Shown: positions 48,754 through 58,136 of the stretch, one piece after another
Layout of the letters: each line of letters begins with the position of its first letter
How positions within the stretch are numbered: the stretch's first letter is position 1
From: Devosia sp.
Lineage (GTDB): Bacteria > Pseudomonadota > Alphaproteobacteria > Rhizobiales > Devosiaceae
DNA: 64,000 nt
Reading direction: 5' to 3'
Assembly: GCF_028290435.1 (NCBI RefSeq)
Contig: NZ_JAQGJV010000082.1
Coordinates: 1 to 64,000 of the forward strand
Program-made: the position numbers and the translations under genes
Notes under the pieces: generated by a model
Databases searched by the model: none
What the model saw: the letters and a program-made list of their open reading frames with translations, nothing else
Told to the model about the DNA's origin: nothing

Positions 48754-48923
48754 TTCGCTACGATGCCAGGGCGCCCACGGGCGCCGGGCAATCACTCGCT
48801 GATGATTGTATACCCCGACCCGGAATTGCCGGAGCTCCGGGCCGGAGTGGGCGAGACGCCATCCGACCACCCGCCCCCTGGACGCGACTTGCCGACACCG
48901 CTGCCCAGCAGGCGCTGCTTCGG

Positions 48924-49340
48924 CTATTCCGCCGCCTGCTTGAACTCCGCCACCCGGCCCATCCGGGCTGGCATGGCATCGGGATGCTCGGCAAAATACT
49001 GCCGGCGGGCATCGAGCACCTTCGGTCGGTTCTGTGTCGCCCATTGGCCGATTGCCTTGAGCGGCACCTGCAGGTCACGCCCCAGATCGGTCAATTCATA
49101 ATCCACCCGCGGCGGAATCGATGGGGTCACCGTGCGGGTCACGAAGCCATCCATCTCCAGATCGCGCAACGTCGCTGTCAGAACCTTCTGGCTGATGCCG
49201 CCGATGGTGCGCTTGATCTCGCCGAATCGCATTGGCCCGCCCGCCAATTGGGTGATGATCAGCACGGTCCATTTGCCCCCGATCTGGTGCAAAATTTCGC
49301 CGACTGGACGGCAATCGTGGTGGGGATCAATTGGTTTCAT
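48924..49340 (-). CDS. HxlR-family transcriptional regulator
   Basis: MKPIDPHHDCRPVGEILHQIGGKWTVLIITQLAGGPMRFGEIKRTIGGISQKVLTATLRDLEMDGFVTRTV. Confidence 0.94.
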   Translation of the reverse strand: MKPIDPHHDCRPVGEILHQIGGKWTVLIITQLAGGPMRFGEIKRTIGGISQKVLTATLRDLEMDGFVTRTVTPSIPPRVDYELTDLGRDLQVPLKAIGQWATQNRPKVLDARRQYFAEHPDAMPARMGRVAEFKQAAE

Positions 49341-49435
49341 TTTGGTGCCTGACGTATCGAAAAAGTGCCGTCTTGCGGCGAATTTCACAGTCACTCATAT
49401 AGCGTCAGTCACCAACGGATACCAGTGAGATTATC

Positions 49436-50011
49436 GTGAAAACTGTCGCAGTCATGGTCGGAAGCCTGACCAAGAATTCCATCAACGCCACTTTTGCCAA
49501 GGCCTTGGAAAAGCTGGCTGCGGGCCAGCTCAAGTTCGACTATCTCGATATCGGCAGCCTGCCCCATTACAACAACGACCTGTGGGATAACCCGCCCGAG
49601 GCTGTCACCAAGCTCAAGGCTCAGATCACCGCCGCCGATGCCGTGCTGATCGTTATGCCGGAGATCAATCGCTCGTTCCCCGGTGTGATCAAGAACGCCC
49701 TCGATTGGGGTTCGCGCCCTTGGGGCCAGAGCGCCTGGCTGGGCAAGCCCGTCTCGCTCGTTGGCACCACGCCAGGCGCCGTCGGCACCGCCGTTGGCCA
49801 AAGCCACCTGCGCACCATCCTGCCGCTGTTCGACCTGGTCGTCATGGGCCAGCCCGAAGTCTATTTCCAGACCAAGCCCGGCCTGATCGACGAGCATTTC
49901 GAGGTCACCGACGACACCACTCGCGGCTTCCTCACTGGCTACCTCGACAAGTTCACCCGCTTCATCGACCACCACGGTCCTCGTGAAGTCCGCGCCATCG
50001 CGGCCGAGTAG
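49436..50011 (+). CDS. NADPH-dependent FMN reductase family protein
   Basis: MVGSLTKNSINATFAKALEKLAAGQLKFDYLDIGSLPHYNNDL...VMPEINRSFPGVIKNALDWGSRP; divergent from the HxlR gene. Confidence 0.93.
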   Translation: MKTVAVMVGSLTKNSINATFAKALEKLAAGQLKFDYLDIGSLPHYNNDLWDNPPEAVTKLKAQITAADAVLIVMPEINRSFPGVIKNALDWGSRPWGQSAWLGKPVSLVGTTPGAVGTAVGQSHLRTILPLFDLVVMGQPEVYFQTKPGLIDEHFEVTDDTTRGFLTGYLDKFTRFIDHHGPREVRAIAAE

Positions 50012-50027
50012 GCTGACTGGGCACCTC

Positions 50028-50158
50028 TTCACCTCTCCCTAGGGGGAGAGGTCGACCCTCTTGGGTCGGGTGAGGGGGCCTTTACCGGGTGCGATGCCTG
50101 GGAAAGGCCCCCTCACCCGTCGCTACGCGCCGACCTCTCCCCCAAAGGGAGAGGTGAA
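50028..50158. repeat. Long intergenic palindromic repeat
   Basis: TTCACCTCTCCC...GGGTGAGGGGGCCTTTACC / GGGAAAGGCCCCCTCACCC...GGGAGAGGTGAA; nested inverted repeats. Confidence 0.85.
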
Positions 50159-50188
50159 GGAAGGCAAGCCTCGCCTCCGGATATGTGT

Positions 50189-50520
50189 CTAGGCCGCTAC
50201 GTCATCCTTGGCGGCGCTGGCCGCCAAGGTGACCTTCAGCCCATCCAGCGCATCGCTCATCAAAATCTGGCAGCTCAGCCGCGAGTTCGACCGCACATCC
50301 CCGACCGTATCGAGCATGTCCTCTTCCTCGTCGCTCGGCGCCCCCACCTTATCGAGCCAATCGGCATCCACATAGACGTGGCACGTCGCGCAGGCCATCG
50401 CCCCGCCGCACTCGGCCTTGATGTTGAGGCCCCAGTCGCGGATCACTTCCATCACGCGCCAGCCCTCGAGAGCTTCCAGCTCGTGGTCTACCCCCGCCTG
50501 ATCCGTGACGTTGACGATCA

Positions 50521-50521
<1 letters not shown>
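50189..50521 (-). CDS. 2Fe-2S ferredoxin (adrenodoxin-type)
   Basis: AECGGAMACATCHVYVDADWLDKV...SRLSCQI. Confidence 0.93.
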
Positions 50522-51585
<1,064 letters not shown>

Positions 51586-51644
51586 TCAATGGTCATGGAA
51601 TTGGCGCGTTCTGCCAATCTTCGCGCGAGAGGGCAAGCCCGCCT

Positions 51645-52916
51645 TTAGTGCGCCCGGCGCAGGTAAGGCCGCGTGCCGACCGGCACTTCGGTGATCCCGA
51701 CCGGCTGGTAGAAGATCGCCACTTCCGGCAACCGGTTCTCTTCCAGCGCCTCGCGCGTCGGCTGGTGCGTCACAACGAACGCATTGACACCACAGCGGCG
51801 CATCAGTGGGATCTGGTCCTGTAACACGTCACCAACGGCGCGAATTTCGCCCTCATAGCCATAGCGCTCCGCCAGCAACCGCGCCGTCGAATAGCCCCGC
51901 CCATCGGTAAACGCCGGGAACTTGATCGCGATCGAGGAGAACCGGCCCAGATCGCCCTGCACCGTCTCGACATTGTCGCCCGGCGACACCAGCAAACCGA
52001 GCGGCGCCTGGTTATCCAGAAACGCCTCGCGATTGGCCAGGAACACCAGCAGCGGCACGTGCTTGTAGCGCGCGGACGCAGCCTCGTCGCTGTCCTCCCA
52101 GGCATGGAAGGGATCGGCGATAAAGGCGCCATCCTTGAAAAGCGTGAACTTGGCAGCGTTCATCGGCGAGGCAATCGCTCCGTTGAAATCGAAGTGGATG
52201 CCGCACTCTTTCTTGTTGAGGCCGCGCCACCGTCCGGCGCGCGGATCTTCCCCCTCGGCAACCACCGAGGTGCAAGGCGCGCAGCCGATTGATTTATAGC
52301 CCATAGAGAACAGCGGATGCTCGGGCAAGCCGTGATCGATCTTGTACTGGTTGACATCGGCATCGCTGAAATAGGCCAACGGATTGACCTTGATCCGATC
52401 GTCGCTGGTCAATTCGAAATGCGGCAGCACGCCGCGCTCCTTGGTCTGGAAGCGCTTGCGTCCGGTCACCCAGCCGCCGAACTGCTCGGTAATCGGCTCC
52501 AGCGGCTCCGTCTTGCGAATATGGCAGCAGCTATCGGGATCGGTTTCCCACAGCTCGCCCGTCGGATCGAAGCGCTTGATGTCCGTCGGATCGGGATGGA
52601 TGGCGATCACATTCATCAGCCCGAGCTGCTTCTTGAGCGTCTCCACATAAGCCAGCGTCTCGGGAAAATGCTTGCCGGTTTCGAGGAAATACACCGGCAG
52701 GCTCGGATCGACCTGCGCCACCAGGTGCAGCAACACCGCCGAGTCGGCCCCAAACGACGACACGATCGCCAGATCCCCCGGCAGGATTTCATGGGCCGCC
52801 TGCCGCAGCACGGCAACCGCGTCCATCTCATCGAACATGCCGTTGAGCGCCAGAATGCCCAGCGAGCGCAGCTTGTCGGGTTTGCGTTCTGAATGGAGCA
52901 TATTAAGCGTTGCCAT
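51645..52916 (-). CDS. cysH: APS/PAPS reductase (CysH) fused to C-terminal DUF934 domain
   Basis: CysH: IVSSFGADSAVLLHLV, PDSCCHIRKTEPL, IGCAPCTSVV, ECGIHF; DUF934: FTLFKDGAFI...FPAFTDGRGYSTARLLAERYGYEGEIRAVGDVLQDQ; one continuous frame. Confidence 0.93.
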   Translation of the reverse strand: MATLNMLHSERKPDKLRSLGILALNGMFDEMDAVAVLRQAAHEILPGDLAIVSSFGADSAVLLHLVAQVDPSLPVYFLETGKHFPETLAYVETLKKQLGLMNVIAIHPDPTDIKRFDPTGELWETDPDSCCHIRKTEPLEPITEQFGGWVTGRKRFQTKERGVLPHFELTSDDRIKVNPLAYFSDADVNQYKIDHGLPEHPLFSMGYKSIGCAPCTSVVAEGEDPRAGRWRGLNKKECGIHFDFNGAIASPMNAAKFTLFKDGAFIADPFHAWEDSDEAASARYKHVPLLVFLANREAFLDNQAPLGLLVSPGDNVETVQGDLGRFSSIAIKFPAFTDGRGYSTARLLAERYGYEGEIRAVGDVLQDQIPLMRRCGVNAFVVTHQPTREALEENRLPEVAIFYQPVGITEVPVGTRPYLRRAH

Positions 52917-54561
52917 AGAGGGCCTCCTTGAACGGCGCCTCACCCAGCCGCCGATAGGCGGCGATGAAGCTCTCGTCGGCGCTCATGCGGCGCGCAATAT
53001 AAGTATCCACCAGTGTCTCGATGGCGTCAGGCACCTGCTCGGCTTCAAAGCCGGGGCCGATGATTTTGCCGATCGAAGCGTTCTCGGTGGCGTCGCCGCC
53101 CAGAGTGATCTGGTACAGCTCGCCGCCCTTCTTCTCGACACCCAGAATGCCAATATGGGCCACATGGTGGTGGCCGCAGGCATTGATGCAGCCGGAAATC
53201 TTGATCTTGAGATCGCCGATGTCCTTCTGCCGCTCTGGCGCAGCGAATTTGCGCCCGATTTCCTGCGCGATAGGGATCGAGCGCGCCGTCGCCAGCGCAC
53301 AAAAATCCATCCCGGGGCAGCAGATGATATCGGTGATCAGCCCGGCATTGCCTTCGGCCAGCCCAGCAGCCACCAGCCCATCATAAACCACGCGCAGATC
53401 GCTGATCGCCACATGCGGCAGCACCAGGTTCTGCTCATGGCTGACGCGCAGTTCGTCAAACGCATAACGCTCGGCGATATCGGCCACGGCGTCCATTTGC
53501 GCATCCGTAGCGTCGCCCGGCGCGCCGCCAATCGGCTTCAGCGAAATCGTCACCGAGGCATAGCCCGGCTGGCGATGCGAATTGATGTTGTTGTCGAGCC
53601 AGCGCCCATAGGCCGGATCGATGATCGACTCATACGCCACGTCGATCTTGGTCGCCGTCCCGGTCTTGAATTCCGGCGGCGCGAAATAGGCGGTGATGCG
53701 ATCCACTTCGTCCTGCGGCAGCGTCAACACGCCCCCGCGCACTTCGGCGAACTCCGCCTCCACCTGGCCCTTGATGGTCTCCAGGCCCTCTTCATGCACC
53801 AGGATCTTGATGCGCGCCTTGTACTTATTGTCCCGGCGGCCATAGCGGTTGTACACGCGCATGATGCTTTCGAGATAAGCCAGCAGGTGCTCATTGGGCA
53901 CAAAACTGTTGATCAGCTTGGCAATCATCGGCGTGCGGCCGAGACCACCGCCAACCCAGACTTCCCAGCCGATTTCGCCGGCCCCATTGGTGGCCGCCTG
54001 CAAGCCGATATCGTGGAAACGAATAGCCGCCCGGTCGTTCGGCGCGCCCGTCATGGCAATCTTGAACTTGCGCGGCAGATAGGTGAATTCGGGATGCAGG
54101 CTCGACCACTGCCGGATGATCTCGGCGATAGGGCGTGGATCGATGATCTCGTCGGCAGCGGCTCCGGCAAACTGATCCGCCGTCGTATTGCGAATGCAAT
54201 TGCCCGAGGTCTGGATGGCGTGCATTTCAACCGAGGCGAGTTCGCTCAGGATCGCCGGCACGTCGCGCAGCTTGGGCCAGTTGAACTGGATGTTCTGGCG
54301 CGTGGTAAAGTGGCCATAGCCGCGATCATAGGTCCGCGCGATATGGGCAAACTTGCGCATCTGCCGGCCATTGAGCGTGCCATAGGGCACCGCGATGCGC
54401 AGCATATAGGCGTGCAATTGCAGATAGAGCCCGTTCATCAGCCGCAGCGGCCGGAACTGGTCTTCGCTCAATTCGCCCGACAGACGGCGCGCCACCTGAT
54501 CGGCAAACTGCGCCGTGCGGCCTTCTACGAAAGCCGCGTCGAATTCGTCATATCGATACAT
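52903..54561 (-). CDS. cysI: Nitrite/sulfite reductase (CysI-type hemoprotein)
   Basis: FTTRQNIQFNWPKLRDVPAILSEL...SGNCIRNTTADQFAG...ISGCINACGHHHVAHIGILG. Confidence 0.94.
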   Translation of the reverse strand: MYRYDEFDAAFVEGRTAQFADQVARRLSGELSEDQFRPLRLMNGLYLQLHAYMLRIAVPYGTLNGRQMRKFAHIARTYDRGYGHFTTRQNIQFNWPKLRDVPAILSELASVEMHAIQTSGNCIRNTTADQFAGAAADEIIDPRPIAEIIRQWSSLHPEFTYLPRKFKIAMTGAPNDRAAIRFHDIGLQAATNGAGEIGWEVWVGGGLGRTPMIAKLINSFVPNEHLLAYLESIMRVYNRYGRRDNKYKARIKILVHEEGLETIKGQVEAEFAEVRGGVLTLPQDEVDRITAYFAPPEFKTGTATKIDVAYESIIDPAYGRWLDNNINSHRQPGYASVTISLKPIGGAPGDATDAQMDAVADIAERYAFDELRVSHEQNLVLPHVAISDLRVVYDGLVAAGLAEGNAGLITDIICCPGMDFCALATARSIPIAQEIGRKFAAPERQKDIGDLKIKISGCINACGHHHVAHIGILGVEKKGGELYQITLGGDATENASIGKIIGPGFEAEQVPDAIETLVDTYIARRMSADESFIAAYRRLGEAPFKEALYGNA

Positions 54562-54874
54562 GACCGTCCTCATCCAGATGCTGGCGGCCGAAAGTCTCGC
54601 CGTTCCATGCGATTGTCGTTGGCCCGGCGGCCCGGATGCGCTCGCGCATGCGCTTGGGAATCAAGTGCCCGTTGAGGTCCTCGACCTCTTCGATTTCTAC
54701 CCCGACGATACGCCCGGTCGCCTTGGAGGCAGCAATTGCTGCGTCCCGCGCCTCGGTCTCGTCCTTGCCGAACAGTCGCGCCGCCTGCAGGCTGTCCTGC
54801 CACTCGCCGTGTTTGTCGAGATATACCGCCGCGCCCGAAGTCAGCTCATTGGCTGCTAGTATTTCCATGCTCAT
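54548..54874 (-). CDS. DUF2849-domain protein
   Basis: ILAANELTSGAAVYLDKHGEWQDSLQAARLFGKDETEARDAAIAASKATGRIVGVEIEEVE; between cysI and cysG. Confidence 0.88.
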   Translation of the reverse strand: MSMEILAANELTSGAAVYLDKHGEWQDSLQAARLFGKDETEARDAAIAASKATGRIVGVEIEEVEDLNGHLIPKRMRERIRAAGPTTIAWNGETFGRQHLDEDGHVSI

Positions 54875-56265
54875 GCCACCTTGAAGCCCTGCGCTGCGAT
54901 CGCGGCATTGTCTGCCCAATCGCCAGCCGCAACGGCTTCGCCTACGAAAATGATTGCCGGCCCCTCGGCCAGCTCCAGCGCGCCGGCCGACAGTGCGCCC
55001 AGCGTGCTGCGATAGAATGACTTATTGGCGCGCCCGGCATTCACCACCACGCCTACCGGCAGGCCTGCCGAAGCGCCCTGCCCGATCAGCCGGCCCGCCA
55101 CTTCAGGCGCAATCGACTTGCCCATGTAGAGCGCCAGCGTCAGGCCAGACTGCGCTAGAGAGGCCCAATGGGCCAGGTCGCTGTCATCGGCGCCATGCGC
55201 CGTCGCCATCACGAACCCGCTCGAAACCTTGCGCAGCGTCACCGGTGTCGCCGTATCGGCCGCCGCCGCCAAAGCCGCGCTCACGCCCGGCACGATCTGG
55301 TAGCCGATACCGGCCTTGCGCAGCGCCGCGATTTCCTCGCCCGCGCGCCCAAAGATCATCGGATCGCCCGACTTCAGCCGCGCCACCTTCTTGCCCTCAC
55401 GCGCCAGCCGCACGATCAGCGTATTGATCTGCGCCTGGCTAAACGAATGATGCCCCTTGGCCTTGCCGACATCGATCTGCTCGGCATCCCGACGACCCAT
55501 CTGGACCACCGCCGACGGCACCAACTGATCGTGCACGATCACATCGGCTTCCTGCAGCAGCCGCTGCGCCCGCAGCGTCAGCAAATCCTCGGAACCCGGA
55601 CCAGCCCCGATCAGCCAAACCACGCCCTGCCCGGTCTGGCCTGCAGCATGCCGCTCCAGCAAAGCTGAAGCCGCAGCCTCGCCGCCGCCATGCAGTTCCG
55701 CCGCCTCGATTTCGGGCGAAGTCACCAACGCTTCGTAGAACCGCCGGCGCGCCGCACCTTCATGAATCAGGCTCTCGACTTTTTGACGTAACCCACCGGC
55801 GAGCCTGGCGATTTCGCCGATCCTTGGCGACAGCATCGCCTCGATCCGCGCCCGCACCAGCCGCGCCAGCACCGGCGCATCGCCTTCGGTCGAAATCGCC
55901 ACCGTCAGCGGCGCCCGATCGATAATGGATGGCGTATAGAAATCGCATTCGGCCGGCACATCGACCACATTGAGCGGAATGTTCCGCGCCCGCGCAGCGA
56001 CCTTGGCGGCCTCCGCATCGGCGCTGTCCTCGGCCACGAAAACCAGCGCCGCATTATCGAGATCTGACGCAACAAACCCGCGCTGCAAAACCTCGACCAC
56101 GAACGCCGAAAAATCGATCTCAATGTGCTGGGAAATAATCACGACCTTAGCGGTCGTCTTAGTCACCAATCGGACTTTGTTGAGGGCCTCTTCACCACCG
56201 CCGATGATGACGATGCGTTTGCCCTGAACTTTGTAGCTCAACGGAAATGTGTTGAGGTCGCCCAT
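54871..56265 (-). CDS. cysG: Siroheme synthase CysG
   Basis: N-terminal GGGEEALNKVRLVTK; VWLIGAGPGSEDLLTLRAQRLLQEADVIVHDQLV. Confidence 0.95.
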   Translation of the reverse strand: MGDLNTFPLSYKVQGKRIVIIGGGEEALNKVRLVTKTTAKVVIISQHIEIDFSAFVVEVLQRGFVASDLDNAALVFVAEDSADAEAAKVAARARNIPLNVVDVPAECDFYTPSIIDRAPLTVAISTEGDAPVLARLVRARIEAMLSPRIGEIARLAGGLRQKVESLIHEGAARRRFYEALVTSPEIEAAELHGGGEAAASALLERHAAGQTGQGVVWLIGAGPGSEDLLTLRAQRLLQEADVIVHDQLVPSAVVQMGRRDAEQIDVGKAKGHHSFSQAQINTLIVRLAREGKKVARLKSGDPMIFGRAGEEIAALRKAGIGYQIVPGVSAALAAAADTATPVTLRKVSSGFVMATAHGADDSDLAHWASLAQSGLTLALYMGKSIAPEVAGRLIGQGASAGLPVGVVVNAGRANKSFYRSTLGALSAGALELAEGPAIIFVGEAVAAGDWADNAAIAAQGFKVA

Positions 56266-56469
56266 TGGATTCCTGTCAGTGAGAGCCGGAAACTACAGCA
56301 AATGCGGACTTCACAGCAAGGCATTGAAATTCAATCGCTTTTATATTTCCCGCTGAGGCGCGCCCGTAGAACGCCGCGCGGGACTTGTTGGCAAACCCGC
56401 TAAAAGAATCTTTGCCGGGCCGGAGAGAAGAAAATTCTACTTCGCTTAAGGAGCAAATCCCTCAGTCGA

Positions 56470-56576
56470 CACCCTCCCCCTTTGCGGGGAGGGATCAAGG
56501 GTGGGGGGATGTTTGGCCCGGTCCCAACATCGTGGCTCCGAACACCCCCACCCAACCTCCCCGTCGAGGGGGAGGA
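56470..56576. repeat. Intergenic palindromic repeat
   Basis: ACCCTCCCCC...GGGTGGGGGGATGTTT / AACACCCCCACCC...GGGGGAGG. Confidence 0.75.
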
Positions 56577-56615
56577 GCCGCATCGAGTTTATGAAGCGCT
56601 CAGCGCTTCATCATA

Positions 56616-56936
56616 TTAGCCCTGCCGCGTCGGCACATGCAGCACCAACCCATCAAGCACATCCTTGATCTTGATCTGGCACCCCAGCCGACTCGTCGGC
56701 TTCACATCAAACGCAAAATCCAACATGTCTTCTTCCATGTTCGACGGCGGCCCGACGACTTCGGTCCAGGCATCATCCACGTAAACATGGCACGTCGCGC
56801 AGGTACACGCCCCGCCGCATTCCCCGATAATGCCGGGCACGCCATTGATCACCGCGGTCTCCATCACGGTCGAACCGTTCTGCGCCTCGGTCTCGATGCG
56901 CTCGCCATCGGGCTCGACGAAAGTCACTTTAGCCAT
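56616..56936 (-). CDS. 2Fe-2S ferredoxin (adrenodoxin-type), second copy
   Basis: IGECGGACTCATCHVYVDDAWTEVVGPPSNMEEDMLDFAFDVKPTSRLGCQI. Confidence 0.94.
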   Translation of the reverse strand: MAKVTFVEPDGERIETEAQNGSTVMETAVINGVPGIIGECGGACTCATCHVYVDDAWTEVVGPPSNMEEDMLDFAFDVKPTSRLGCQIKIKDVLDGLVLHVPTRQG

Positions 56937-56957
56937 GTCAAAATCCTATAGAGGCGC

Positions 56958-58136
56958 TCAAGCGTCGAGCAGCCGTTCGAGATGGTGATAGTCGATTCCG
57001 AAGAACGCTTTTGTGGCGGCAATCTTGTCGGCGACGGTTTTCGCGTCGGCGGGCTTGTTCTGCTTCTCCGCAACGATCAGCACATTCTTGGGCGTATGCG
57101 CATCGGAGATGAATTCGAAGACTTTGGTCTTGTAGCCATGCTGTTCCAGCAGCATCGCACGCAGCCCATCCGTTACCATTTCCGCCTGCCGCTCCATGAA
57201 CGTGCCATGGCGCAACAAGAAATCCAGCATGCTGGCTGGTTGCGGGTGCGATTCCATCTGGCGGCGGATCTGTTTGTGGCAGCAAGGGGCAACTGTGATG
57301 AGAGACGCCCCTGAACTTATCCCCTTGAAGATGGCGTCGTCAGTGGCCGTGTCGCAGGCGTGCAATGCAATGACCGCATCGGCGCCGCTGGCGTCATAGT
57401 CGATGATCGAACCCTGCTCGAAACGAAGCCCATCGAATCCCGATTGGCGAGCGATGTCGTTGCACAGCTCGACCAGTTCTGCCCGATACTCGACACCCAC
57501 CATTTCAACCGGCCGTTTGGCCACGTTGACCAGGTAGTCATAGAGCGCAAACGTCAGATATCCCTTGCCCGCGCCCATATCGACGATCCTGGGAACATCC
57601 CCCGGGATGGCCTGAATCAGCGGCGCAAAGATTTCGACCATCTTGTTGATCTGTCGGAACTTATCCTGGCTGCCATTGAGCACGTTGCCATCGGCACCTG
57701 TGATCTTGAGCGCATGCAGATACGGCTTCTTGCCCGCGTCGATCATGCGGTTCTTGGCCCGGTCATGGTCGCCCGACGGCGCTTCGCGTCCCGCCACGTC
57801 CGTGCGCTTCAGCCGAACCTTATCCCCGTTCCGCTCGAAGCTCATATCGAACCCCGTCGTCGCCAATTGCGCACTGCGGAACTCCGCTGTCAGCGCCGTC
57901 CGCAAAGCCCCGATCGCCTCCGGCTGGATCAGGTTCTTGATGATATCGCGCGTCTTGTAGTGGAAGGTGAAGCTGAACTTATCCCCGCCCTTGACCACGA
58001 TCTTCTTGACGTCGATCGACTTCAAATCGACCTCGCCCCCGTGGTAACCAGCAAGCTTCAACTTCACTAACGCATTGTTAGCAAAGGAGTTTTTGACTTC
58101 GCCCAGAAATTCTTCGGTGCGTTCGGAGGAACTCAA
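56958..58136 (-). CDS. Class I SAM-dependent methyltransferase
   Basis: PRIVDMGAGKGYLTFALYDYL...DAVIALHACDTATDDAIFKGI...VAPCCHKQIRRQM. Confidence 0.9.
   Translation of the reverse strand: MSSSERTEEFLGEVKNSFANNALVKLKLAGYHGGEVDLKSIDVKKIVVKGGDKFSFTFHYKTRDIIKNLIQPEAIGALRTALTAEFRSAQLATTGFDMSFERNGDKVRLKRTDVAGREAPSGDHDRAKNRMIDAGKKPYLHALKITGADGNVLNGSQDKFRQINKMVEIFAPLIQAIPGDVPRIVDMGAGKGYLTFALYDYLVNVAKRPVEMVGVEYRAELVELCNDIARQSGFDGLRFEQGSIIDYDASGADAVIALHACDTATDDAIFKGISSGASLITVAPCCHKQIRRQMESHPQPASMLDFLLRHGTFMERQAEMVTDGLRAMLLEQHGYKTKVFEFISDAHTPKNVLIVAEKQNKPADAKTVADKIAATKAFFGIDYHHLERLLDA

Larger units (their letters stand above)
48147..48885. repeat. Tandem duplication unit, copy B
   Basis: Starts TAGACGCATAGCTGAAATGAT, matching TAGACGCATGGCTGGAATGAT of copy A; 3' flank GATGCCAGGGCGCCC...GACCAC matches 47865-47980. 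Confidence 0.85.

Noticed and set aside
47494-49044. Similar minus-strand ORFs in both duplicated units (47494-47982 and 48370-49044)
   Set aside because: They mirror each other only because the DNA is duplicated; the sense ORFs have signal peptides and RBSs, so the antisense frames are not supported.
50028-50158. Insertion sequence or transposon
   Set aside because: No transposase ORF or evident target duplication; palindromic intergenic repeat is a better description.
52672-54675. 667-aa plus-strand ORF
   Set aside because: Antisense to cysI/cysH, which have clear catalytic motifs; high-GC shadow ORF.
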